Positions 40,201 through 51,175 of a DNA stretch of 64,000 nt are shown here, piece after piece. The stretch is taken from the NCBI GenBank assembly GCA_032622095.1, contig CP136069.1:201732690-201796689 (forward strand), in the 5' to 3' direction. The stretch is from Siphonodentalium dalli. Lineage: Eukaryota > Mollusca > Scaphopoda > Gadilida > Siphonodentaliidae. The notes under the pieces were generated by a model. It was given only the letters and a program-made list of their open reading frames with translations, had not been told where the DNA came from and did no database searches. Positions within the stretch are counted from its first letter, which is position 1. Every line of letters begins with the position of its first letter. The position numbers and the translations under genes were made by a program.

Positions 40201-43200
40201 AGTTTTTGAACAGTTCCCCCCACACTAATTTGTGAACGTTTAGATGTTTGCGCCAGATATATCCAGAGAAATTCTTTGCTGAAATTATCTTGCAATTTTT
40301 AGCTGGATCTATGAAAAACGTGCGTCTGCCCTTAACTATATTATTTATATTGCAGTTCATATATATTTCAGATATTGACGCATGTCGCAATCACCGCTGT
40401 GATAACGGATCGACGTGTATAAACGGATTGACAGAGTACACCTGCGCATGCGCTGACGGATTTGGCGGGGAATTTTGCGAAGAATGTGAGTAAACAGGCG
40501 AGCAAATCATGACGCTATAAGTGTGTATGGTTCGATTGATGGCTATAGTACATGGTTCGTTTGAACCTCAAACATTATGGACACGTAATGCCGTATGTGT
40601 TGATGATAATACATGTACATGTATAATATACATATAAATACACGACATACATATATACCAGTGTACATACCGCATATACACGTATTCTGAACTCGCTTAA
40701 CAAAATAAAGCCATGCATTTTCACGCTTAATTAAAGTTCACGCACCGAAGGATTACCGGTATACGCGGAAGATAGCGAATCGACGCAGTTTGACCTTCCG
40801 CCAGTGGGTACCGTTCAGTAGATTCGCCGGAACTCGGTTAAAAAAACACATTCCCTGGCCTGGACTAACACAGTGTCACCAATACTGTAGGCGTCAATTA
40901 ATGCTCTTTTAATATTGCAGTTGAGTATCTTCCAAATTAACTTTAGTTCCGTCGCGATACGATGCTTTTCGGTCGTGGTCGCACTTAAATGGGGGTTTCG
41001 TCCGAGCAGCATCGTATACATTGATACAAAGAAAAAGAAGAAAATGTTAGATGCAGCTTTCTCATATTTAAATCATTTCGTGGATCAAGTATTAGGCTAC
41101 CGTTGTTCATGGTTTTAATTAAAGCGCTTCTTATATTTCAGGTTCAATGTCAATGCTGGTCCTGTTCTAGACCAGATGTTAGTAATTGAAAATCATGCCG
41201 ACGTTTTGACCATTTTCCAGAAAAATATAAGATGCGTCCGGAATAAAATCCACACCTCCTGTCGGGCCGATCGGGTTTATTGTGGTGGTGGTATTTGCGT
41301 ATACTTCGACCACAAGCGCAGAGAAAATTTCGAATTTGACTCGTCTGTAATGTGGTTTGAAATAGGCAGTAGTAAATATCCTATGTCTATCATACCGATC
41401 ATAAGACATCGGTGTCCCAAATTATTGGACCTTCCTCGAATCCATCTATGAACCGTTATATATCTCCCATGACGCAATACCCATTTAATCAACAGAAGGA
41501 GATATTAAAGTCAAGTGTGTAGCTTTTGTCTCAAACGATCTGGGGAAAATTGAGTGCCTGAACAAAACTTTCATGTCAAACTCCACGATTTACCAGAAAG
41601 ATCATAAGTTACCTGATTTCAGTTCACGATGCAATAAATAATTACCAGAACTGCAATTGTCAGTCCGTGATGTCATATCTTCGATCAAATCACTTAAAGC
41701 CAACAAAGCCTATGACTATGACTGAGTTAATTATAAATTGCTCCACGACACGGCTGATGCTATGGCGCACCTTTTTTCTAATTTGTTTTAAAATCCCCGA
41801 ATACAGGAAGGTTCCCATCACAGTGGAAGAAAGCCAATGCGATTCTATCTTGGAGATCCCGCTAATTACCGACTAATTTCCCTCCTGCCGTTCCTGTGTA
41901 AAGTCTTTTAAAAAATAATTGTATAGAGAATATATTCCTTCTTCAACATCAGTCGGGTTTCGTTCAGAAACAAAGGACTACATTCAAGTTGATTGATCTT
42001 TATCACCAGTTGTGTCAGACCCTCGACAAAAGCTTATACACTTGTTCAGTATTTTGCGATATCTCTAAAGCCTTTAAGAGAGTCTGGCACAAAAGTTTGA
42101 TTACAAAAAACTCCCGCATATTGGTTAAGACTATCTCACTCACAGCAAACATAGAGTACGAATCAGTAACACACATTCTGACTTTGAAACCATCACAGCC
42201 GGCGTTCCCCAATGAAGAATCCTTCTGACTTTCCTATTTTTAATATACATAATTGACTTACCTAAGTACCTCGCGTCAACGATCCGAATGTATGCTGATG
42301 ACACATGTCTCACAGCTTATCAATATAATCGTAACGTCATACAATTAGAACTGGACGAAGACCTCAAAATGGTCACCCTATGGACCGACAACTTGTTAGT
42401 TTAATTCAATCCCAAGAAAACCAAGGCAATATCATTCTCATTCATGCCTCGCGATAACTGCTTATATTTATTATTTCATGACAAAACTATTTCCTTTTAA
42501 TGATTGCATAAACACCTTGGTCTTCAATGTCAATCAAATTTAAAATGGAACAAACACATATAATTCGGAGGAAACAAAGATGCTGCTAGACTATCACAAT
42601 TGAGGAAATTTAAAAACGATCTCGATAGAAAGACACTCGACACAAAATTATTCGTAAGTCGTATGTGATTCTTCACCTGATTATTTATTGGAAAAAATCG
42701 ACCGAATACCTAAAGACTCCGCAAGATTCGTAACCAGCCTAAATCGTTCAATAGCACTTTACAAGCTATATGGGTCGAGGTAGGCCGGCGCATACTACAC
42801 AGGCGTATGTATATGTTTAGTTATATAGTGTAGAGTAATAAGGTAAGATGCTAATTTTGTTTTGTTCCATACGTGCATGCGTATATGTGGGGTGGGGTGT
42901 AGTTATACAGTTTTTAGTGATATAAAGTACTCACAAATGACAAAACGAGAGGCATGACCATTCAATTTATAATATAGAAATGAGAATTTGTTCAAGACCG
43001 CTGACACCAGAAAGTAACAACGAATATTCATGAACACGTCATTTTGTGATGGGCAATCCCTTAGTATAATCAGTATTTCGCATCTATATTCGCAGCGATC
43101 AATAGCAATATCGCTCTTTTCAAGCCAGCTTGGCAGTCTACGAACTGGAACAACGCTGTGGGGTCACCAGGACATGCGACGGACGGGAACAAGGGCACGG

Positions 43201-45043
43201 ACTATGATGCCCAACCGTATACATGTACGGCCACAAGCGTTGAAGATAACCCATGGCTTATTGTTGACCTTGAGGGAGTTTATCGGGTCGACGGTGGATT
43301 GGTCGTAAACAGTGGAGACTGCTGCCGTAAGTATAAACTTGGCTGGACAATTACATCCTTTCTTGTGATGGTATGTTGTTTTAAACAAAGACTTATACAT
43401 TGACGCTTCGTGCACACAAATAGCAAATAACTGGTCAGCTCCAAATAGACAACATAACAGCGATTTAAATTAGTGGAAATTGGTAAGCGTTAATGGAGCC
43501 ATTACCTTTAATGTGATCGACCTTTCGCGTCCGTCGTCGAAGTTCACCGTGAACACTTTGCTTGCGAGTATACTGATAACAAACAAACACAACTTGTTAA
43601 AGGTGTTTGCAGTATTTTAAGATGAGCCCGGCTTTCTCCATGGAAATCATTCATCATCAAAACAACAACTATTCGAAATGTTTACTTACTTACTTATTTC
43701 CTTCGTATTTCGCGTAGTCATCCTCATATATAAACTAATCACAAGAACACCGCCGAAAAACTACGGAAATACATGCTACATGTGTATTCCATTATTCCAT
43801 CGACAGTGACTCAACTGTCATGCATTCATTTTGTTCGCAGTGGTTTTTCCTGTCGTTTTCGGATATAAGCAGGAAATAAAACGATAAACATGTAAGATGA
43901 TGCCACACAGAGACGATGGTCTGGACATTTCCACGACTGTCAATCACATAAGTATTAACATACATTTTCCACCAATCAGCGACTTAGCCAGTCGACTGCT
44001 GCACTGATTTATAACTATTTACTCACCCTTTTGTTGATACCCGCGTTTAGTCACATTGATAAATTGCTTATTTCCGTAAAATGTGTTGTTGTCAATTCAT
44101 AATGTACTACACTTTTTATTTGTGCATTCATGTTTGATATTCATCGTTGATTAAAACGCTATTTTCCATTTTACGTGACGCCAGTCATACGCGGAACTGC
44201 ATTGTTAAAATAAAGTCTTAGTTTTACGTCGCGATGTTGGTGCCATCGCACTATGTTATTAAAATACGAAATGTCAATCCAACGAGTAGATACAGCGAAC
44301 TAAACATATCAATAATTGACGGAAATTATGAACAATTTTCAAAATATAACTGTTAGTTAATGAAGATAACAAGTTCCATGATGGTGTGTTTATATTATCA
44401 CATTAACCTAACTAATCACAGAGAAAACGTCGCGGATACGGCGATAGTTTTTTAGCAGGCTGAAATTCTATCAGGTAATATCAATATATATAAACATTGA
44501 ATTGTTTCGATCGAAGTTTATATTATGAATGTCTCGTATAATTGTTTAACACACTGACACGTTAATAATTCTCGTTATTAAACGTAATCTGTGTTATCGA
44601 CATATGTCTATAAGTCTATTGAACGAGACAAATTGCTCGCGTTGATTATGACTATACACCACCCATATCGAGTTTGGTAAAATATGTTATATTCTGATGC
44701 ACATTGCTGGAATGTAATTAACACAAACGTTATACGCTTACAGTATTGTAGTTAACTCAATAATTAACACACCTTATATACGATTACATTGACAGCCGAG
44801 CGGCTGGGGAATTTCAAGATCCATGTTTCGGTATGCATGAAAAACACTACGGACATGACTGGCTTCACATCCGAATGCTTCTATTTCCCTGGAATAGGAA
44901 GAGCCGGCCAATATATTTATTTCAACTGCACAAGTCCAGTTATTGGGAGATACATCCGGATTCAGGCGTACGCTCTGGGAAATCACATGAGCATGTGCGA
45001 GTTGGAAATCTACGGATATCTCATCAACTATAATTCAGGTTAG
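31141..45043 (+). CDS. Type II membrane EGF-EGF-FTP lectin-like protein, five spliced exons
   Basis: Join of 31141-31282, 36219-36332, 40372-40485, 43096-43326 and 44796-45043: 849 coding bases, 282 residues. All four junctions are phase 1, all donors are GT and all acceptors AG. Residues 1-23 form a short N-terminal tail, 24-45 one hydrophobic helix without a cleavage site, 48-85 and 86-123 EGF-like modules, and 124 to about 278 an FTP domain. This predicts a cell-surface protein with its C-terminus outside. Related proteins in molluscs combine EGF and FTP modules and are thought to bind glycans. Here, however, two of the three fucose-contacting residues are replaced (His to Ala in CTAT, first Arg to Ser in NSGDCC) and only the Arg of PERL remains. 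The gene could have further exons in its long introns. The join is an inference from frame and phase. Confidence 0.7.
31594..31721 (+). pseudogene. Degenerate duplicate of exon 1
   Basis: GAGGTCGACATAAGCTC is identical to exon 1 (31156), and the transmembrane part aligns (GGTGGCGAATGCT.GCGG.GTT, GTGCTG.TGACAGC.GCAA). A small length change shifts the frame, so the original reading meets a TGA. A new ATG at 31632 restores the helix frame (MMLRWRMLAALVWVLM...). It runs to a weak GG|GTATTG site in the same phase 1. It could be a dead exon or an alternative first exon. Confidence 0.6.
32198..34862 (+). repeat. 47-bp minisatellite, ~56 copies, in intron 1
   Basis: The unit contains ATTACCCCTTATCTGATTAT and GTTAATGAGGAGATACGCAT. 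Variants include TTTGACCAT, CTTATT and ACGCACGC. A nine-unit pattern of variants starting near 32630 recurs 423 bp later near 33053, a higher-order duplication. The last few units are strongly diverged. The open frames are short because each unit carries stops. Confidence 0.97.
35374..35450 (+). repeat. Detached copies of the 47-bp unit
   Basis: About 1.5 diverged units (AAGATAATAAGATACGCATG, AGTTAATGAGGAGATAGGC) separated from the main array by ~500 bp of unrelated sequence. Confidence 0.75.
36219..36332 (+). CDS. Exon 2: EGF-like module 1
   Basis: The acceptor TCTTCTTACAG precedes the exon and the donor ACAG|GTGAGT follows it. It is 114 bases, phase 1 at both ends. The cysteine spacing is C4C5C8C1C8C, the standard EGF pattern. 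CIDGYHSYTC fits the Asp/Asn hydroxylation motif C-x-D/N-x4-F/Y-x-C. A short duplication of TGTCTGTATAAGG.TTCATT lies just before the acceptor. Confidence 0.92.
37083..37347 (-). repeat. ~265-bp dispersed repeat, copy 1 (intron 2)
   Basis: The inverse complement aligns with 60578-60845 over its whole length. It begins GGGATTTAAGTCCAGATTAT, contains GGATAAACATTAGCA, and ends TTTTCGCACTTTGCT. No protein coding or clear tRNA-like head was seen, so SINE versus MITE is undecided. Confidence 0.8.
37436..37622 (+). repeat. 46-bp tandem repeat, ~4 copies
   Basis: The unit contains TTAGCATATATAGAGTATTC and TTAGTACATGGCTGCCCGG, with minor variation. It lies in intron 2. Confidence 0.92.
37630..39100. 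other. Intron 2, no recognised coding
   Basis: Several minus-strand frames of 64-78 codons (for example 38238-38474) have no domain signal. They are treated as chance frames inside the intron. Confidence 0.45.
39109..40222. repeat. Diverged repeat cluster with 255-bp period
   Basis: GGGCCAACCA recurs at 39571 and 39826, followed by matching AAAATTTTGAAA, ACAAGAAAATCGCAAAAT, TAGCATCTAGACT and TTGGAAAATT.TCCAACT. A shortened third unit lies near 40055-40120. GTATACAAGGAACCAGTTTT occurs at both sides of the cluster (near 39130 and 40187). This suggests a larger repeated element whose boundaries I cannot fix. Confidence 0.7.
40372..40485 (+). CDS. Exon 3: EGF-like module 2
   Basis: The acceptor ATATTTCAG and donor GAAT|GTGAGT bound 114 bases, phase 1 at both ends, exactly the length of exon 2. 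The cysteine spacing is again C4C5C8C1C8C. DIDAC at the start and CINGLTEYTC match a calcium-binding, hydroxylation-type EGF. Equal length and phase point to origin by exon duplication. Confidence 0.92.
41140..42790 (+). pseudogene. Dead non-LTR retrotransposon (LINE) in intron 3
   Basis: Fragments in changing frames follow the order of a LINE ORF2. Endonuclease piece: YCGGGICVYFDHKRRENFEF near 41278. Reverse transcriptase start: RDVISSIKSLKANKAYDYD near 41660. Palm motif A: FCDISKAFKRVWHKSL at ~42052. Catalytic box: MYADDTCLTAY at ~42288-42320 with YADD intact. Then WTDNLL and KWNKHI near 42545. Stops and frameshifts separate the blocks. Its style is CR1/Jockey-like, but the clade is not assigned. 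It differs from the LINE at 55-63 kb. Confidence 0.8.
43096..43326 (+). CDS. Exon 4: FTP domain, first half
   Basis: The acceptor TTCGCAG precedes the exon and the donor TGCC|GTAAGT follows. It is 231 bases, phase 1 at both ends. The start codon split with exon 3 gives Ser. Signature parts are NIALFKPAWQS, ATDGN, YTCTATS, PWLIVDL and VNSGDCC. Compared with the canonical H...RGDCC.ER motif, the His is Ala and the first Arg is Ser. Confidence 0.9.
43327..44795. other. Intron 4, no coding recognised
   Basis: AT-rich intron within the FTP domain at the DCC|xER position. No repeat family was identified in it. Confidence 0.7.
44796..45043 (+). CDS. Exon 5: FTP domain, second half, with stop
   Basis: The acceptor CATTGACAG opens PERLGNFKIHVSVCMK and continues FYFPGIGRAGQYIYFNCTSP, GRYIRIQ and MSMCELEIYGY, the usual end of an FTP domain. 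The frame closes at TAG (45041-45043), giving INYNSG as C-terminus. A possible donor TCAG|GTTAGA overlaps the stop, so splicing to a further phase-1 exon is not excluded. Two NxT sites (NTT, NCT) could be glycosylated. Confidence 0.88.
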
Positions 45044-45265
45044 ATTTAGTTCCAATCGTCCACCAATTTAGGGTCCTCTTGAAAATAGATATCAAATCCA
45101 CGATAATGTATAATGAATCTCGTTGTATCATACGACTTGCGCCTCTATTTGAATTTGGGTATTTAACAATGTACAGGTGTTATTAGTTACTAACTTCCGT
45201 TTATTTGATTGGTGAGTTTTTCAAAGCGTCTTTGGGAATGCTTATCATATAAAGGTTATGTGTGA

Positions 45266-45287
45266 AATAAATGCGCATGTAAATAAA
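45266..45287 (+). terminator. Candidate polyadenylation signals
   Basis: Two AATAAA hexamers (45266-45271 and 45282-45287), about 225 bases after the stop, fit a short 3' UTR for the EGF/FTP gene. Confidence 0.4.
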
Positions 45288-46011
45288 TATATTTCAAAAT
45301 GCACCATTGTGGAGCGAGTTGGCCGTAAACAATTGTATCGTCTGTCCAAATGTTCGATGTTCCCAACATTCATAATGTGACCAACCGACAGTAACATTAA
45401 CTATACGTGAGAAACGAAAATAATAATTTAACCGCTTTCCTATCGTTTCTATAATTTGTACTTTGCTCAATGAAAATGATCAAACAAGGCAGAATGTTCG
45501 ATGTGCACGAACCTGTGTATGCATGGCAGACATTACTAGCCTGCTACATGTACATGTATATCCAACGGTTGCACGCAGAATAATTTATTCACAGTCTGAT
45601 TGCGAGATATATATATATAATTCGGTGCTGTGATACATGTAGTATATATGTAATCTTTATAATTATACTAATTCAACATTGATCCTCTATAACGAAAATA
45701 TCGGGGATTGTACACGAAGTCAACGTACTTTGCAGGTTGGAAGAATTTAGTGACAGTTGCTATGGCTATGGGAAGTTAGGTCCCATAACAATAAATAGTC
45801 TACGCTGAATATTATAGATCCATTTATGACTATGGTATATGAGATTCAAATGTGATATTTTTGGAAACAGTAACTGTGTTCGAACCAAGGAGTTATGTTT
45901 TAAGTGCGGATACATGCATTTGCTTCGTTACGTTGTGACACGTCTTAGGCATACGTTGAATTAGTTTAGTTTATCAAATGTATACCGTACCAACGTTCTA
46001 TATACATGAAC

Positions 46012-46376
46012 TAGATCCCATCCACATTTCGAACCAAATGTGGATCATAACGTAGGTATTAACTTTAAGATTATCTTAAGACACCTCACACCAGTCTGAA
46101 AGTTAAGACCTTGTTCGTGAAACGCACTTATGACTGAAGTTTGAACTTATGACCATCTTAAGTCCCAACTATGTCATAAGTTGCTGGCCCAGCTTCATGA
46201 AAGCAACTTTTGACAAAGTTGGGACTTAAGATGGTCATAAGTTCAAACTTCAGTCACAATTCCTTTCATGAACAAGGTTCTAACATAATATAGTCTGATG
46301 TGAAGTGTCTTAAGATAATCTTAAAGTTAAGACATAAGTTATGTTCGACATTTTGTCGGAAATATAGATGGGATCT
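46012..46376. mobile_element. Fold-back MITE
   Basis: Outer arms ACTAGATCCCATCCACATTT and ATATAGATGGGATCTGG. Inner arms AACTTATGACCATCTTAAGT and ACTTAAGATGGTCATAAGTT. Nearly the whole 365 bp folds on itself. It is rich in CTTAAG palindromes. Confidence 0.75.
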
Positions 46377-46379
46377 GGG

Positions 46380-46535
46380 CCCAGTTTCATGAAGCATTGA
46401 CGTAAGATGATCTTAAGATAGACTTAAGGTGAATCTTATGATGTATCTTTTCCGTTTCACGAACGCGTTTCATAAAACAGTCTTAAATCCATCTTAAGTA
46501 GGAAGTTAAGTTCCCGCGCTTTTAGACTGGTTCAC
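46380..46535. repeat. Second, diverged fold-back with the same CTTAAGAT theme
   Basis: It starts CAGTTTCATGAAGC, like CAGCTTCATGAAAGC in the preceding element. It repeats GATCTTAAGAT and CATCTTAAGTA in opposite senses. Likely a related, older copy. Confidence 0.5.
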
Positions 46536-47126
46536 GTCCATTTATTACAGCTATGCTCAGAAAATATTTTTTCCGTGTATTATGTATGCCCAGGTACGTT
46601 GTATGGTGATAGGTAGCAGGGCGTGTCTAAGCACAACTAGGAGATTGCAATGCAAGGGCGATAATTAGTGTATATAGTGGCTGGTACATATACGTACTGT
46701 GTGCGCTTTTTTACTGCACGTGCTTTCGCGTCAGTTTCCATTAACATGCACATATAAATGCTTATACTACCTATCATAGAGAAACTGAATGTGTTAAAGG
46801 GACCTGTACATCATAACGTTAGAGATGAGCCTTCACATGTATACCATATTCAACTGAGTCAACGGCATATATATATTCGCTCCTCTGGGGTTGCTGGTAT
46901 TTGGTTCTAATACATTATACGTCCATTTGAAACATAAATCGATCTAGTTATGGAAGCCGAATATTTCCCCAATACGGATCCAAGCTTGGAATGACACCAT
47001 GGCGCAAGCGCTGAACGAAACTATCTTGATTACTTGCCAACATTCATGGAATACTAACATAAAACGCTCTTTGTTTATATTGTTACTGTAATATGAATAT
47101 TACTTCACACCATGCTCCAAATATAG

Positions 47127-47337
47127 TCCGGAAGATACATGTAGAAGCCATATATAAATATAGGCTGTAATCCGGCAGATACATGTAGAAGCCATATATA
47201 AATATAGGCTGTAATCCGGCAGATACATGTAGAAGCCATATATAAATATAGGCTGTAATCCGGCAGATACATGTAGAAGCCATATATAAATATAGGCTGT
47301 AGTCCGGAAGATACATGTAGAAGCCATATATAAATAT
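47127..47337. repeat. 44-bp tandem repeat, ~5 copies
   Basis: The unit contains GATACATGTAGAAGCCATAT and GGCTGTAATCCGG. It is followed by a TATATA run. Open frames on the minus strand are periodic products of the array. Confidence 0.95.
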
Positions 47338-47994
47338 ATATATATATAAATGATTTTAAAGTCATCTGCTCAGCTGCTGTTGACACATGCGAAATGCCTG
47401 TCATTTAATAACTGTATATATGAGCTTCGAAACTACCTAAATGCTATATTGGACAACAATTTTGCATAGATGTTTGATAAACACAAAGCGATGTCTTTTA
47501 ATAACGAGCATTTATAATTAACTTGCAGCGATAGTTCGTGGTGCTATATCGCGACCTGAGTTCCAACTTGTCCGATGTGACATACTGGTACGAAACGTCC
47601 GTTCTATACTCACTAGGACCGAAATTTCAAGCTCCACCCGATTGTCTCAAACCTGGTGCTGTAACTTGATTCTACGAAGAGTAAAATATGTCTCATTTAT
47701 CCAACGCAGTTATAATTGTTGTTTCTATTTTGTCCTTACGCACTTTTTGCCCATAATTCAGTTACAGGTTGTTCCATGTGTTGAAAAATCGAAATTTACT
47801 CACTTGGGACAATATGGAACCGAATTTTATGACACGCGTTTAAAGAACTGAATGTTTTTGCCATACTAATTTAGTTCCAATATGTTCCATCCGTTGATTC
47901 TACGTCATTTATGTCACGTGGAATAAATGAGGTCCGAATAACTACACGTTACGTCCCATAGGACAAAGTGGAACTGGTTGGTTAATTTAGGTTT

Positions 47995-48610
47995 TGAACG
48001 GTTTGTGAGATACTGGATTTTAGCTACCCCTCCCCAAACACGTTTTTGTCGAAAATTACATAATTTTGTTAACAACCCTACAAACATTTTATAATTGATC
48101 TTAATGAGAACCAACAAAAATCTTGTTCTGAGCGTGTTGTCCAGAAATACCGTTTAATTGATTACATATTTGTTCAGGCTTCCAGACCCCCAGTTACAAC
48201 AACAACAACATATTGTATTGATAACATGTAATTATGCATGGATTAACGTCGATTGTATAATATTCAAATATTTGTTATAAACAACACATGACCAACTATA
48301 TTATTAATATGGCTCAGTAGTTATCTGGACATCACATGTAGAACGAATTTGACAGAAATTGTGAACGGTTTGCCAATATTGGATTTTCGCAGCAACCGCT
48401 CCCCTTGTATTTGTGATAGCGACAACACAAACATTTCTAGATGATTCTAATGGGGACCAAATCATGATTCATATGATGAAAACCGGATCCGTAGACACAG
48501 CAAGCGTGGTTAAAGGTGTCACCAGGCTTCCAAACCACCAGTTACAACAACACCAACAACACATGTTGTTTATAACATGTAATTTCATATTAATATATTG
48601 CGACTTTGTA
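47995..48610 (+). repeat. Diverged tandem duplication, ~350-366-bp period
   Basis: Pairs of matching blocks: TGGATTTT.GC near 48014 and 48380, and GGCTTCCA.ACC.CCAGTTACA at 48177 and 48525. CAG precedes both GCTTCC sites. In one frame both read as a Pro/Thr-rich stretch (PPVTTT), but no longer protein context is seen. Confidence 0.6.
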
Positions 48611-48619
48611 GAACTAAAG

Positions 48620-50930
48620 TATTTGTTCTAAATGACATATATAATAAAAACAAACATATACAAAACAAAATCATTGTTGCTGCCATAGTGATTGTTAGAG
48701 TTCCTCTAAATATAGAAAGAATGGATAATGTATTGTATATTCCATAAACTATTCTGATCAAGGTGGCAAGCGTTAGTACATATATGTTCTATGGTTTGAG
48801 GTCCCCCTACACTATGATAAGTCTTGAACACATCACAAACTGGAAGAATATGAGTTCAATATTAACTGAAGGTTTGTACAAAGGATAATTATATAAGGAA
48901 ATACACAATGTTTATGGATGGGTTGGTTCCAGAAATAGTGTGGCACTATAAACGCGGCTGCATGGCAAATATGAAAGCGAATTTTCTATTTTTCGAGAAC
49001 AGTCCTAGGACCCTAAGTAATGGTGTGCTGTTTCTATTTTGCCACAACGACAGAGAGGTGACGTTTTAAAGTGAATACTCAATAAGCGATAGTTAAAACT
49101 ACTGCATTTCAAATCTTAAGCGAGAATGGAGTATTCAGCTCACAACTGTCACAAAAAATGCAATCTCGAACTGGGACCACCCTACTGTGAAGTAGATTGT
49201 TGAGGAACAAGTATTAACATAGAGGTATGTTCCCTGTCCTGTTTGTTCAATGTCATAACCAGACAAAATGTGTGAAGAGCGAATTTACTATCAACATATT
49301 TGGTTGTCTGTGGGCATGGGCGTAACTGGCTAGGGTTCGATGGGTTTGGACGAACCCGCCCTGGGAAGGACAATGCTCTATTGTCCTGTGCGACCATGCA
49401 CTGTCTACAATATACACGTTCTCCAAAAATAAACGACATTGAGTGTTACCAAATTTACATTAATATCTGCCATATTCGAAAAAGGTAGCAAATAATAATG
49501 GCTGTTTATGGCGCTTACCCTTGTTCTACGAAGCTTTTAAACATTACACTATATTGTCCCAGTCATGGTGTACAAGCCAACCAATGAATCGGCTGCACTA
49601 TTATATTAATGTACATGCGCTGCTCTAGTTTGATCAGAACGAGATCTGATACTCACCAGTATGACAATATGAGTGGTACTGGTACTGGTTTAACGCATGG
49701 ATGTGTGAAGTCGGCACAGTACGAGCGACCTTTAACGTCGCTCAAATCTACCAAGCTTCTGTTGTGTGAAAACTCACAATAAACCACCAGCGGGCTGCGA
49801 ATCACTGGACCAGCGTGTTCTAGTGGGGGACATGTCTCTATTCCGAACGTTCGCTGTTCCGAAGGTTCATTATTCAGAAGGTTCACTATTCCGAAGGTCC
49901 TCTATTCCGAAGGTTCTCTATTCCGAATGTTTTTGTTATTTTAAAGGTTAATTCTATATTCTGAAGTATTGAGAGGGTTCCTTATCACGAAAACTCTTTT
50001 TATGAAGGAAATAACTTAAAACAAAAATAATAAATGTGATTTTTGTTTGTTTTGTTTTCGCTGGTTTCCTTGAGATTTGTGTCATTACGTATGCCATTAT
50101 TTCTCAATACATATTCACGTCACGCAGTCCACACAATTGCTATGTTTCCATACGATTTAATGACATTACGTGCGACGTTATATCTCAATGATCTTAGAGG
50201 CAAGAATACGCCAGCTACAGGCGGATTATAACAGTGGAGCTATAACGCTTAACGAATTCATACTGCGTGGCAGAATATCGCTGAATAGAATGGTATGAGA
50301 TGAACCTAATTGCAATTGAGACTTTGTATTGACTTTAAAGGCCCACCTAATTTTCGAGTAACCGATTATGTTTTTATAGTGCCTTTGTATACGGTTTTAA
50401 TAACAATCTGTGCCATAAAATATGATTAAAATACTATATAATTTATCACCATTTGAAACGTCTGTGTCTCAGAAGATGCCCATAGATAAATCTATCTTTA
50501 AAATGTAGAGTTATTCCCCCTCCATTCAGGTGGGGGGGGGGGTGGAAAAAATTCCAGAAACGTAAGCTACCTTTTTGCCAATGACCACTTTTTGGACCCA
50601 CCCACTCCCGACCCCAATTTTTTTTCCATTTCATAGAGTTTTTTTCCAGCCATGTTTTGACACCCACCCCCTTGTGGAACGCAAAATACAAACATACAGA
50701 GAAAACCAGGACCAAATCTCCTACATTGAGATTCAGTGAATCTATTAATGAACAGCAGGACTGGTCTCTAGCAGTTTATTCTTGACTGCAGTGGATTTTT
50801 TCCCTAGAAACATGAGTCAAACACTTACAAATGTAAATGTTGCAGATAACATGGCAGTTCGGTCAGACATATTCTGACCCAGTAGACCACACTGCAGTTT
50901 TTGACGGCATCCCAAGATATGTGATCATTA
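48620..50930. other. No supported gene; small simple repeats
   Basis: Contains a TTCCGAA-type array (49846-49935) and a G-run (50531-50540) in purine/pyrimidine-biased DNA. An 89-codon minus-strand frame across it (50446-50715) reflects that composition. Confidence 0.5.
49846..49935 (+). repeat. ~17-bp repeat of TATTCCGAAGGTTC type
   Basis: About five imperfect units (TCTATTCCGAA, GGTTCACTATTCCGAAGG). The inverse form occurs at 52678-52768. Confidence 0.8.
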
Positions 50931-50939
50931 CTCGTTTTT

Positions 50940-51175
50940 GTTAAATATCATATTTCTACAGCTCTGCAGGGTCATAACTATTCTAAGAATTTGTTTAGTT
51001 GCTGATTACCACCACACCTATATATAATCATCTCCAGTATATCGTGCATCCATGAGTCTAATGGACGTTGTTTAAATATGTCAAAAGTGGCACCGCTAAA
51101 GTCATGCATGCGGATGGCAGTTGCACCAAAGCGGATACAAATATATTTAGCACTAATTTCCACCAAATTCACACA
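50940..51175 (-). pseudogene. Possible ArfGAP-domain remnant
   Basis: A minus-strand frame reads YICIRFGATAIRMHDFSG, then RPLDSWMHDILEMI and CGGNQQLNKFLE, then a stop. The spacing resembles the second half of an ArfGAP zinc-finger domain (ICLxCSGxHR, LDxW, ELExM, GGNxxLxxFLE). The second zinc cysteine and the GxHRxLGxH part are missing, and no first half (CxxC) was found upstream. It may be a decayed retrocopy, or a chance resemblance. Confidence 0.28.

Noticed and set aside
47083-47404. Overlapping repetitive frames of 75-99 codons
   Set aside because: All three arise from the 44-bp tandem repeat read in different frames.
50446-50715. 89-codon Trp/Lys-rich minus-strand frame
   Set aside because: Produced by a pyrimidine-rich stretch with homopolymer runs; no domain.
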